From: Cloacimonetes bacterium UBA3541
GTDB taxonomy: Bacteria; Cloacimonadota; Cloacimonadia; Cloacimonadales; Cloacimonadaceae
Length of the DNA stretch: 64,000 nt
Assembly (NCBI GenBank): GCA_002376725.1
Contig: DFOM01000016.1
Coordinates: 1-64,000, forward strand
Direction: 5' to 3'
In this document: positions 18,630 through 27,083 of the stretch, piece after piece
How the letters are laid out: every line of letters begins with the position of its first letter
Numbering within the stretch: the stretch's first letter is position 1
Translations under genes and position numbers: made by a program
Notes under the pieces: generated by a model
The model's database searches: none
What the model saw: only the letters and a program-made list of their open reading frames with translations
Told to the model about the DNA's origin: nothing

Positions 18630-18707
18630 ACTTTTATTTACTATCATACAAGCTTTTACCGATAATACAGTACCGGCTAAAGTGAAGTAAATAGTTTTAA
18701 TAAAAGT
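18630..18707. terminator. Nested inverted repeats after the thioesterase gene
   Basis: Two overlapping sets of perfect arms occur: ACTTTTATT (18630-18638) with AATAAAAGT (18699-18707), and TATTTACT (18635-18642) with AGTAAATA (18686-18693). An inner imperfect stem lies around 18653-18682. The structure begins directly after the thioesterase stop and before the yggS promoter region, so a terminator is likely, although there is no long T-tract. Confidence 0.4.
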
Positions 18708-18709
18708 AA

Positions 18710-19123
18710 TTAAGATGAAGCTTTAGATTCTTGATAGAGATGGAAAACCTCAAAAACCTCTACTGGTAAACGTTGAGCTTTCCCTTCACAGGCAAAAACG
18801 CCTAGCATCTGTGCTTCAAAACAAAGCTGTCCGCTAGAATCATATATCTGTTGAATCCAATGTTGTTTTATCCTGTTTATTTCATCAAACCAGCTTTTAA
18901 TAGTGATCAAATCTTCATGCTGGATAGCTCTTTTATAATCCAAAGTGAAATTTCGGATAAGAATCTGCAGATTGAGTTCTTTCATTCTTTTAATAGACAT
19001 TCCCATTTTTATCATAGCTTCCACTCTAGCAGCTTCCAGTAATTGAAGATAATTAGCATTGTTGAGATGTCCATATACATCACATTCGTAGCCATATATT
19101 CTTTTCTGGAATTCAAATATCAT
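18710..19123 (-). CDS. Hot-dog fold acyl-CoA thioesterase (4HBT/YbgC-like)
   Basis: 137 residues, a single hot-dog domain. The YbgC/4-hydroxybenzoyl-CoA thioesterase signature D-x-x-G-H-x-N-N-x-x-Y is seen as DVYGHLNNANYLQLLEAARVE, containing the catalytic Asp. Substrate is not predictable. It is transcribed alone on the minus strand, divergent from yfhO with about 100 bases between them that must hold both promoters. GGAG (complement at 19131-19134) precedes the start. Confidence 0.85.
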   Translation of the reverse strand: MIFEFQKRIYGYECDVYGHLNNANYLQLLEAARVEAMIKMGMSIKRMKELNLQILIRNFTLDYKRAIQHEDLITIKSWFDEINRIKQHWIQQIYDSSGQLCFEAQMLGVFACEGKAQRLPVEVFEVFHLYQESKASS

Positions 19124-19223
19124 AGTGCAACTCCGTTTTCTTAATAACCTCGCTGCAATTTATTCTTGACCAATAAAAGCAGCGTAATTCATAGGTAATA
19201 ACAATATCTGATATGAGGATTAT

Positions 19224-21827
19224 ATGTCTAAGAAAAATGTCAATCCTAAAATTTCCCCCAGTGGGAAACAAGATAAGCAAAAGATGTTATCTCAGAAAGA
19301 AGTAAAGAAAAAACTACGGGGGAAAGTCAAACCTTCTAACGAGATGGTTCCAATAATTGAACCTGGGAAAACTCTATCTCAAAAGAGCTGGCTTCCCTGG
19401 GTCTTAATGATTTTTCTATTTGTGTTTGTATGTTTGCTCTATTTTCCAGTGGCTTTTCAGCATATGGTTCCTCCATCCTCGGATACTGCTCAATGGGAAG
19501 GCGCTGCACATCAGATCATTGAGTATAATAAGACTCATAAAGATCCAGCTTTATGGACGCAGAGTATGTTTTCTGGTATGCCTTCTTATATGATATCTTT
19601 TCCTAATCGCTATCCTTTTTTGGAAAACATCACTAAGCTAACAGATAAGGTTATCAATTGGAGGATATTCCTGTTATTTGTAGGAGCTCTGGGGATATTT
19701 TTGTTACTTCGTCATCTCAAGTTAGATATCTGGGCTTGTTTTTTAGGAGCAGTTGCATTTATGTTTTCCTGTCACTGGATGGGGTTATTAGAGATAGGAC
19801 ACAATACCAAGTTCCGTGCCATAATGTATATCCCTTGGGTCATCTGGGCTTTACTTTATTTAAAGGAAAAACCAGGATTACTTGGACTTGGTTTCCTTAG
19901 CACCACCTTGATAATGCAATTGAGAGAGAATCATCCTCAAATTAGCTACTATCTCTATCTATTTGTAGGATTGTACTGGATTTGGCAATTAATTGTAAGT
20001 ATCAAAGAGAAAAATTTAAAAAAATTCTGGCAGTTTACTGGATTATTGGTACTGGCTTTTCTGATAACAGTCTTGGCAGTAATGAATCCTTATTTGAGTA
20101 CCTGGGAATATAGTAAATATACCTCTCGTGGCAGTGCCGGTGGTTTAGAAATCAGCTATGCTCAACAATGGAGTTTTCATCCTCTGGAAATCATTACCTT
20201 GATTATTCCTAATTTCTTTGGAGGTGTAAGTCCTGATTACTGGGGCTATATGCCTTTCACTCAGACTTATAACTATTTTGGAATAGTAGTTCTTGCTTTG
20301 GCAATAATAGCTTTATGCGGGAAAAAACATCGTCGGACAGCCACTTTTCTGGGAATCTGCTCTTTAATCTTTTTGATTATGTCCTTTGGTAGTGCTACAC
20401 CACATCTTTCTAATCTATTTTTCAAATATCTTCCTTATTTCAATAAATTCCGAGTGCCCTCTATGATTTTGATAATGGTTCAGATCCTGGCAGTAGTTAT
20501 GGCAGGATTGGGCTTGGACACTCTTTTTAGTTTAACGGAAGAAGAAAGAAAGAAATGGAGTAAAGGACTTTTCAAGGCTTTCTGGATTTGTGGGATAATC
20601 TTTATGGTTTGGTTGATTTTAGCTAAACCTATTTTTGGAGGGTTGTCTTTTGCTAGTGCCCAGGAAAAGCAACAACTAGCACAATATAATATGACAGAAA
20701 TTCCAGCAGATATTCGTGCTACTCGTCTTAATATGTTATATACCAGCGGTATATTAAGTCTTCTATTGTTAACAATTAGTATCGGACTGGCATATCTATA
20801 TAGTGTGAAGAAATTGCCTCAACTAGTCTTTGCAATTCTGTTGGCTGCAATCGTCTTTATTGATCTGTATACCTATACCGGTAAGTTTCTCAAGAAGGAT
20901 ATTCTTCAACCTGTTCAGGAATATAAGGAACGCTTTGCATCCCAGGATTATGATGAATATCTATTAGCTGATAAAAGTAATTATAGAATTTACCCTGTAG
21001 ATAACAATATAATAAGTAACGCTCGTTTGCCTAAGACTACAGGAGAATGGGCATATTATCATCAAATAGTTACAGGTTATTCTGCCGCAAAGCTTTCTCG
21101 TTATGATGCGTTATTGAACTATATGCAGGATAGTGTAAAAGGACCTGGAGAATGGCGTGATTATCTCATTGGAATATTTAGTCCTGAACAAGGAGAAATT
21201 CCACGAGAAAGACCTACTAATATAATGGATATGCTATCAGTAAAATATCTATTGCATCCAGAACACCTTCCGTATGATTCATTATTGACCAATATTCATC
21301 CAGTATTTGATGGAAGCGATAATGTGATAGTATATAAAAATAATAGAACTTTACCTCGTGCTTGGTTCGTTGATTCAGTGCAGAAAGTTGCTCCAGCCGA
21401 TTCTATTTTACCGCTTTTGCGGAAAGAAACTTTTAATCCGCGTCATCTAGCTTATATAGAAACAGATATAAAAGATGTGCAAGCTCCTGATTCCAGTAAA
21501 GTAGTTCAGACGGTTAATGAATTGCATAATCTTGCCTATGATGTATATACTGATAAACCTTCCTTCCTAGTCTTAAGCGAAGTATATTATCCAGCCGGAT
21601 GGAAAGCAAAGTTAGATGGGAAAGAAATCCCCATTCATCCTACTAATTATGTTCTTCGTGGAGTACAGATTCCAGCTGGTCAGCATAAACTGGAACTGGT
21701 CTTTGCACCAAAATCCTATACTCTTAGTATTCGTATGAGTTTGATTGGATTACTTGTTAGTTTATTGACTTTGATTGGTGGTTTAATCTGGAATTACAGA
21801 AGAATTAATAAAGTTAAAGAAGGTTAA
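19224..21827 (+). CDS. YfhO-like large multi-spanning membrane protein
   Basis: 867 residues with a basic cytosolic N-terminus (about 55 residues, many Lys) and about 13 hydrophobic segments. A long soluble C-terminal part follows, with the YfhO pattern LSEVYYPAGWKAKLDGKEIPIHPTNYVLRGVQIPAGQH, then a last membrane helix. YfhO proteins resemble GT-C glycosyltransferases and have been linked to lipoteichoic-acid or glycan decoration in Firmicutes; here the substrate is unknown. A Shine-Dalgarno GAGG lies just before the ATG, and TTGACC at 19166-19171 is a candidate -35. The next gene, mtnA, starts 23 bases later. Confidence 0.85.
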   Translation: MSKKNVNPKISPSGKQDKQKMLSQKEVKKKLRGKVKPSNEMVPIIEPGKTLSQKSWLPWVLMIFLFVFVCLLYFPVAFQHMVPPSSDTAQWEGAAHQIIEYNKTHKDPALWTQSMFSGMPSYMISFPNRYPFLENITKLTDKVINWRIFLLFVGALGIFLLLRHLKLDIWACFLGAVAFMFSCHWMGLLEIGHNTKFRAIMYIPWVIWALLYLKEKPGLLGLGFLSTTLIMQLRENHPQISYYLYLFVGLYWIWQLIVSIKEKNLKKFWQFTGLLVLAFLITVLAVMNPYLSTWEYSKYTSRGSAGGLEISYAQQWSFHPLEIITLIIPNFFGGVSPDYWGYMPFTQTYNYFGIVVLALAIIALCGKKHRRTATFLGICSLIFLIMSFGSATPHLSNLFFKYLPYFNKFRVPSMILIMVQILAVVMAGLGLDTLFSLTEEERKKWSKGLFKAFWICGIIFMVWLILAKPIFGGLSFASAQEKQQLAQYNMTEIPADIRATRLNMLYTSGILSLLLLTISIGLAYLYSVKKLPQLVFAILLAAIVFIDLYTYTGKFLKKDILQPVQEYKERFASQDYDEYLLADKSNYRIYPVDNNIISNARLPKTTGEWAYYHQIVTGYSAAKLSRYDALLNYMQDSVKGPGEWRDYLIGIFSPEQGEIPRERPTNIMDMLSVKYLLHPEHLPYDSLLTNIHPVFDGSDNVIVYKNNRTLPRAWFVDSVQKVAPADSILPLLRKETFNPRHLAYIETDIKDVQAPDSSKVVQTVNELHNLAYDVYTDKPSFLVLSEVYYPAGWKAKLDGKEIPIHPTNYVLRGVQIPAGQHKLELVFAPKSYTLSIRMSLIGLLVSLLTLIGGLIWNYRRINKVKEG

Positions 21828-21850
21828 ATTAATACTGATAATAAACTGAT

Positions 21851-22894
21851 ATGATAATAAACCAAAAAGAATATAAAAGCGTGTGGTGGGAACATAATCG
21901 TCTGTATGCGATTGACCAGAATAAGCTTCCTTGGGAACTGTCCCTAGTAGAATTCAAAGATTACAGACAAGTGGCTCAAGCTATAAAGGATATGACAGTT
22001 AGGGGAGCTCCAGCAATTGGAACAGCAGCTGCTTATGCTATGGCATTAGCTGCACAAGTTGCTTCTGAAGATAGATTTCGTGCAGAATTAAGGGAGGCAA
22101 GAAAATATCTTATTGAAACTCGTCCTACTGCAGTAGATTTACTTAATGGTATAAATTATGTCTATGAGCAGACGATAAAGTTTATTCCAGATATTAAGCA
22201 TTGTCGTCAAGTTGCCATACTAGCAGCGCAGGAATTTGCTAGACATAGTGAAGAGGATTGTCGTGCGCTAGGAGAAGTAGGCAGTGAAATTATACCTGAT
22301 AAGGCACGAATTCTTACTCATTGTAATGCAGGTGCTTTAGCTACGGTGGATTGGGGCACAGCTCTTTCTGCTATAAGATTTGCTCATCGTCAAGGTAAAG
22401 ATATTTTTGTTTATGTTAGCGAAACTCGTCCTCGTTTTCAAGGTGCACTCCTGACAGCATTTGAATTGGAACAGGAAGGCATTCCTCATTCCATCATTCC
22501 CGATAGTGCTTGTGGATTTTATTTTTGGAAAAAGGAAATTGATTTAGTTATTACAGGTGCAGATCGTATCTGCTTAAATGGAGATGTAGCAAATAAGATT
22601 GGCACTTATGTAAAAGCAGTCTTGGCACGATATCATAAAGTTCCCTTTTATGTGGCTGCTCCACTTTCTACTTTTGACTTATGTTGCAGTCACGGAAGAG
22701 ATATACCCATTGAATATCGCAGTGAAGAGGAAGTAAAACAATTTGCTGGTAACCCTACAGCCAATCCTACTTCCCCAGCTCTTAATCCTGCTTTTGATAT
22801 CACTCCGGCTAAACTTATAACGGGAATTATCACTCCCCGAGGCATTTTTCCTGCTTCTGAGGCAGCTCAAAAGGTACAAAATAATTATGAATAA
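21851..22894 (+). CDS. mtnA: S-methyl-5-thioribose-1-phosphate isomerase
   Basis: 347 residues, the usual MtnA size. Converts methylthioribose 1-phosphate to methylthioribulose 1-phosphate in methylthioadenosine (MTA) recycling; close relatives act on 5-deoxyribose 1-phosphate. Motifs seen: VRGAPAIGTAAAYAMALAA, RPTAVDLLNGINYV, the HCNAGALATVDWGTAL segment with the catalytic Cys, SETRPRFQGA, GADRICLNGDVANKIGTY with the catalytic Asp, and FYVAAPLSTFD. It overlaps the following deaminase gene by 8 bases, a functional pairing since that enzyme acts on MTA. Confidence 0.93.
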   Translation: MIINQKEYKSVWWEHNRLYAIDQNKLPWELSLVEFKDYRQVAQAIKDMTVRGAPAIGTAAAYAMALAAQVASEDRFRAELREARKYLIETRPTAVDLLNGINYVYEQTIKFIPDIKHCRQVAILAAQEFARHSEEDCRALGEVGSEIIPDKARILTHCNAGALATVDWGTALSAIRFAHRQGKDIFVYVSETRPRFQGALLTAFELEQEGIPHSIIPDSACGFYFWKKEIDLVITGADRICLNGDVANKIGTYVKAVLARYHKVPFYVAAPLSTFDLCCSHGRDIPIEYRSEEEVKQFAGNPTANPTSPALNPAFDITPAKLITGIITPRGIFPASEAAQKVQNNYE

Positions 22895-24209
22895 AGAGAT
22901 TGATTTACTCATAAAAGGTGGCATTATCCTCTGTATGGATAATGAGATGCAGAATCTAGAAAACTATCAGATTGCCATTGATAATGGTCGCATTATTGAT
23001 ATCTGTCCCACTGAAAGTAAAGATTACATTGCTCGTAAGATTCTGGATGCTTCTGATTGCATTATTATGCCAGGTCTAATTAATGCCCATACTCATCTTC
23101 CAATGACTTATTTTCGCGGTTTAGCGGATGACCTTCCACTGGAAATTTGGTTAAACAACTATATTTGGCCATTGGAAGCAAAAATACTGAATAGAAAGTT
23201 CATCTACAATGCTTCTCTTCATGGAGCAGCAGAAATGCTGAAAAATGGCATAACTCAGATACACGATATGTATTTTGATATGCCAGCAATAGCTGATGCC
23301 TGTACAAAAGTCGGTTTACGTGCTATTATTGGAGAAGCATTCTTGGATAGTAATACCAGCTCTCCGGAAAAGCTTCCTGAACTCGGTAACAAGATGCTAC
23401 AAATGAGACAGCGCTACAAAGATAATCCTTTGGTGGATTTTAATCTTGCTCCGCATTCAATTTATGGCTGTAGCCGTAAAACACTGGAGAAATGTGCTCA
23501 AATAGCAGAAGAAACAGGAATATTACTACATATGCATCTTTCTGAAACAAAGTCGGAAGTGGAACAGTGTGTTCAGGATTATGGTCTGAAACCAGTTTTT
23601 TATCTTAAAGATATAGGCATCCTTGATTTACCCGCAGTTTATGCTCATGGAGTCTGGATGGATGAAGAAGAGATAGAGTTGCTCTCAGAGGTTCCTGCTT
23701 CTATTGCTATCTGCACGGAAAGTAATCTCAAACTTGCCTCTGGTATTCTACCCCTGGCAACTTATAAAAAGTATGGAGTAAATCTTTGCTTTGCCACAGA
23801 TGGAGTAGCTTCTAATAATAATCTGGATATCCTATCAGAAATGGATGTTACAGCTAAATTGCATAAGGTGATGAATAAAGATCCCGCTTTTCTTCCAGCA
23901 GTGGATATAGTTAAGATGGCAACTTGTGATGCAGCTAAAGCTCTTGGTATTTCGAGGAAACGAGGTTCTTTGGAAGTAGGTAAAGATGCAGATATATGTA
24001 TTCTCAATCTTTCAGAATTGGAAAGCCAACCTCTCTATAATCCTTATTCTCACATTGTCTATGCAATGACTTCAAGGAATGTGCGTGATGTTATTGTTAA
24101 TGGTAAAATAATGTTGGAAAATGGAAGGCTTACTCAGGTAGATGAATCTGCTCTGATAGCTTCCGCTAAAGAACAAAAAGAATATATCCTAAAGCAATTG
24201 TCAAAGTGA
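22887..24209 (+). CDS. mtaD: 5-methylthioadenosine/S-adenosylhomocysteine deaminase-type amidohydrolase
   Basis: 440 residues of the TrzN/SsnA/MtaD amidohydrolase family. Zn-binding HTHLPMTYFRGLADDLPLE, the HLSETKSE motif, YAHGVWMD and ATDGVASNNNLDILSEMD match the MTA/SAH deaminase group, which converts MTA to methylthioinosine or SAH to S-inosylhomocysteine. Deamination implies that a methylthioinosine phosphorylase would be needed to reach the MtnA substrate; none is in the window. The same superfamily is represented again by ssnA at 41694. It overlaps mtnA and smpB at its two ends. Confidence 0.9.
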   Translation: MNKEIDLLIKGGIILCMDNEMQNLENYQIAIDNGRIIDICPTESKDYIARKILDASDCIIMPGLINAHTHLPMTYFRGLADDLPLEIWLNNYIWPLEAKILNRKFIYNASLHGAAEMLKNGITQIHDMYFDMPAIADACTKVGLRAIIGEAFLDSNTSSPEKLPELGNKMLQMRQRYKDNPLVDFNLAPHSIYGCSRKTLEKCAQIAEETGILLHMHLSETKSEVEQCVQDYGLKPVFYLKDIGILDLPAVYAHGVWMDEEEIELLSEVPASIAICTESNLKLASGILPLATYKKYGVNLCFATDGVASNNNLDILSEMDVTAKLHKVMNKDPAFLPAVDIVKMATCDAAKALGISRKRGSLEVGKDADICILNLSELESQPLYNPYSHIVYAMTSRNVRDVIVNGKIMLENGRLTQVDESALIASAKEQKEYILKQLSK

Positions 24210-24637
24210 AATCAATAAAAAATAGACGAGCTGAACATGATTATTTTATCCTGCAAAAAATAGAAGCAGGTATTGTCTTAACTGGTAGCGAAATAAAATC
24301 TATTCGGGCAGGTAATGTTAATTTTAGAGATAGTTATGCTAAAATTGAAGATGGGGAATGCTGGTTATTCAATCTCCATATCAGTCCCTGGGAAAAATCT
24401 GCCCATTTTGTACCTAACCCTAATCGTAAACGCAAGTTATTACTTCATAAAAGAGAAATAATCCGTTTAAAATCCAAGGTAGAAGAACAGGGTATGACCT
24501 TAATTCCTCTGGAACTCAAAATTAATGAAAAAGGGCTTTGTAAAGTCATTCTAGCTTTAGCAAAAGGGAAAAAGATATACGATAAGCGTGAATCACTTCG
24601 TAAGGAAGCAATTGAAAGAGATAAAGAAAGGGGATAA
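24206..24637 (+). CDS. smpB: SsrA-binding protein SmpB
   Basis: 143 residues, partner of tmRNA in ribosome rescue. Signatures include NRRAEHDYFI, EAGIVLTGSEIKSIRAGNVNFRDSYA, LHISPWE, RKLLLHKREI, GKKIYDKRESLRK. The start is GTG at 24206, overlapping the previous stop (GTGA), because the first conserved residues follow immediately. The C-terminal tail is short, ending ERDKERG. I looked for an ssrA gene in the following 430 bases and did not see one. Confidence 0.95.
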   Translation: MKSIKNRRAEHDYFILQKIEAGIVLTGSEIKSIRAGNVNFRDSYAKIEDGECWLFNLHISPWEKSAHFVPNPNRKRKLLLHKREIIRLKSKVEEQGMTLIPLELKINEKGLCKVILALAKGKKIYDKRESLRKEAIERDKERG

Positions 24638-25093
24638 ATATTTTAGCTTTTATCATAATTATTTGCCTGAGATATTCTTTAAATAATGAAATTAGTTAAT
24701 AATGCCGTATAGTAGTTTTACCTTGATTTTTCACAATACAAAAGGGCACCAATCTATAATAAAGTCATTGTTGGATAAATGTCTAAAATGTTTGATAAAT
24801 GACCGATAAATATTTAAGATGCAAAGAAGAAGTGGATATTAATAATTTTTATTTTATTCACTTTTTACTTACTAACGGAGTAATGAAATTGAATAGAGAT
24901 AGAGTTATTCTTATCATACAGCCTATGTAGTTGAAAACTTTATCCTTCTTAAAGGAAATTAATAAGAGGGTTATTTTTTAACTTCACTAATGATAAAATA
25001 ATAACTTTTTCATTGACTGAATGTATAAAAATAAGGTAAATGAATTTATAAATTATAAGATAATCAGCAGAAATGATTTTGGGAGAAGAAAAG
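24638..25093. other. AT-rich spacer before the restriction-modification genes
   Basis: No gene is supported; only very short frames occur (at most about 15 codons). The base composition drops noticeably relative to smpB and stays low through 27000. A TTGACT at 25013-25018 could be a -35 element for the methyltransferase. GGGAG at 25081-25085 is its ribosome site and decides the start at 25094. Confidence 0.5.
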
Positions 25094-25954
25094 ATGTCCT
25101 ATCATAAGCTTATCATTGGCAATTCAATGAGTATGCAAGAAATAGAGGATGAGAGTGTTCATTTAATGCTCACTTCTCCACCTTATTTTAATGCACCTTT
25201 TGATTATAAAGACCTTTATCATAATTATGACCAGTATTTGAATGTTTTACAATGTGTTGCAAAAGAAGCATACAGGGTTTTAGAAAATGGGCGTATAGTA
25301 GTATTAAATATAGATGATATGCTAATTAATGGTGATAAATTTCCAATTGTAGCTGATGCCACAAAAATATTTGTAGATGCAGGTTTTAGATATCGTGATA
25401 GGATTATCTGGAAAAAACCAGATGGATATCTAAGAATAAGTAGAAGAAGTGGTGTTATACTACAAAATCCTTACCCAATGTATTTTTATCCAGACAATCT
25501 ACTGGAAAGTATTATAATTTTTCAAAAAGGCAGATTTGATTATAAGTCTATACCGAAAGAAGTGAGAGAAGCTTCCAAAATAGATATAAAGGAATTTTCG
25601 GATAATAAATGGTATATGACCATCTGGGAGATGACTAATGTTTTACCTAATTCCGAATTGGAAAAGGATATTGCTGCATTTCCTGAAGAGTTACCTTACC
25701 GGATTATAAAACTATTTTCCTATGTTGGAGAAACAATATTAGACCCTTTTGTTGGTAGTGGTACTACTATGAAAGTGGCAAGAAATCTAAATAGAAATAG
25801 CATTGGTATTGAAGTTAAAGAAAGCCTTATACCTATAATAAAAAAGAAAATGGGATTTGATGAACAGATGAGTTTTTTAGATAAAGATGATAAACTGGAA
25901 ATTATTATAAGAGATGATAAAAATGAATATAACTGCCAAAATCAATGGAATTAA
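25094..25954 (+). CDS. Beta-class DNA methyltransferase (N4-cytosine or N6-adenine), type II
   Basis: 286 residues from the ATG at 25094, preferred over 25073 because GGGAG lies eight bases upstream. The catalytic motif IV is TSPPYFNAPF (residues about 27-36). The SAM-binding motif I LDPFVGSGTTMKVA comes near the C-terminus, so the order IV then I marks the beta class. SPPY is most common in N4-cytosine enzymes, but N6-adenine cannot be ruled out. It overlaps the start of the next gene, as in many type II restriction-modification pairs. The very AT-rich composition relative to flanking genes suggests transfer. Confidence 0.88.
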   Translation: MSYHKLIIGNSMSMQEIEDESVHLMLTSPPYFNAPFDYKDLYHNYDQYLNVLQCVAKEAYRVLENGRIVVLNIDDMLINGDKFPIVADATKIFVDAGFRYRDRIIWKKPDGYLRISRRSGVILQNPYPMYFYPDNLLESIIIFQKGRFDYKSIPKEVREASKIDIKEFSDNKWYMTIWEMTNVLPNSELEKDIAAFPEELPYRIIKLFSYVGETILDPFVGSGTTMKVARNLNRNSIGIEVKESLIPIIKKKMGFDEQMSFLDKDDKLEIIIRDDKNEYNCQNQWN

Positions 25955-26996
25955 ATATACTCCATTATTTAAGTCTAATCTCCCTGTATACTCAGAAGAT
26001 AGATTAGAAGAGGCTCTAAATAAATCCAGTGTTTTTATCTTATCAAATTCTAGGGGTAATAAAATTGCTCTAAGTAAATGGGTTTCTCCTAAAAGAACTC
26101 GTTCCTATCCCTATGCAAGGATATATGATGTCCTGAACTTTCAGGGAAGGAGAGTAGCAATTATACCAATTATAAAAGATGAAGGACAAGACGGGGATAG
26201 GGATTTTCTACAATGGGATACTATTTCTTTAATGAGTTTATTGGGTGTTTATACGATAATAGCTTACTATTCGGATGCTTCTAAAAGTAGTAAGTATAAG
26301 AACAAAATTACTAAACAAATGTTTGATATTTATCATATTAGGCAAGAGTTAAAAGATTTAAGTTCCTTTCAATCTGATGCAATACATTGGAATTTAAATC
26401 AAATTAATAAAGTTGGAGAAATTGCGAGAAGAGCTTTGGAATTTTATAATATGATTTCAAAGAAGTTAAATGTTCAAATGCACTCTTTTGATTCAGCTAC
26501 TAAAAGGATTGAAGAACTATTAAAAGGTAGAAATAATTTTATGAAACTTTCTCGTAAATTAGCTGAAAAAGCTCAGCATAGAGAATCAGTTACTATTCAG
26601 CCAAAAGAAAAACTTTCAGGCATTAAAGCTACTTTAAGCATAAAAAATTATCTAGGAGGATATTATTTTTTTACTGTTGATGAGGTTAAAATAGATAATA
26701 ACAAAATTTATTTAATTGAAAGTAAACATAGCAAAAGAAATATAATTCCATCTCTTAACGATATAAAAGATGGTTTAGTAAAAATGATATTATTCACTAA
26801 TTTGAAAGAGGTTACAGCAAATAACAAAACTTACAATCCCATACCGGTTCTAAAACTTACAAGCGATGAAGAATTTGCTTTTGATAGATTAAAGAGTACT
26901 CAAATAGATATCCTGAAAACTTTAAATTTGGAAGCTAGTGAAAATGATTTTCAAGTTCTGATTAACAACCTGGATATAATAGAAATAGAGAAATAA
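25923..26996 (+). CDS. Probable cognate type II restriction endonuclease
   Basis: 357 residues from the ATG at 25923 (an in-frame ATG at 25914 is equally open). I do not recognise a named family with certainty. The C-terminal part has a PD-(D/E)xK-like arrangement: Asp in FFTVDEVKI, then about 12 residues, then IYLIESKHSKR (ExK), followed by DGLVKMILFTNL, a layout common in restriction nucleases. The middle has a striking IIKDEGQDGDRDFLQWDT segment and a charged, probably helical stretch. The start lies inside the methyltransferase gene. Context plus the ExK motif support an endonuclease; specificity is unknown. Confidence 0.68.
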   Translation: MNITAKINGIKYTPLFKSNLPVYSEDRLEEALNKSSVFILSNSRGNKIALSKWVSPKRTRSYPYARIYDVLNFQGRRVAIIPIIKDEGQDGDRDFLQWDTISLMSLLGVYTIIAYYSDASKSSKYKNKITKQMFDIYHIRQELKDLSSFQSDAIHWNLNQINKVGEIARRALEFYNMISKKLNVQMHSFDSATKRIEELLKGRNNFMKLSRKLAEKAQHRESVTIQPKEKLSGIKATLSIKNYLGGYYFFTVDEVKIDNNKIYLIESKHSKRNIIPSLNDIKDGLVKMILFTNLKEVTANNKTYNPIPVLKLTSDEEFAFDRLKSTQIDILKTLNLEASENDFQVLINNLDIIEIEK

Positions 26997-27027
26997 TCTT
27001 TTGTTCAGTTAACTGACTTCAAACAAT

Positions 27028-27052
27028 ATACTTTTAATTAATAGTATTTTTT
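27028..27052 (+). terminator. Weak hairpin with T-run between convergent genes
   Basis: A 5-bp stem ATACT/AGTAT (27028-27032, 27043-27047) is followed on the plus strand by TTTTT, 32 bases after the endonuclease stop. A perfect 12-base palindrome TCAGTTAACTGA lies at 27005-27016. Weak, but placed where a terminator is expected. Confidence 0.3.
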
Positions 27053-27083
27053 ATATTTATTTTGAAAGGTTTAATTTTTTAAT

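Noticed and set aside
24638..25072. ssrA (tmRNA) gene after smpB
   Set aside because: No tRNA-like acceptor arm, CCA end or tag-peptide frame could be found in this AT-rich stretch.
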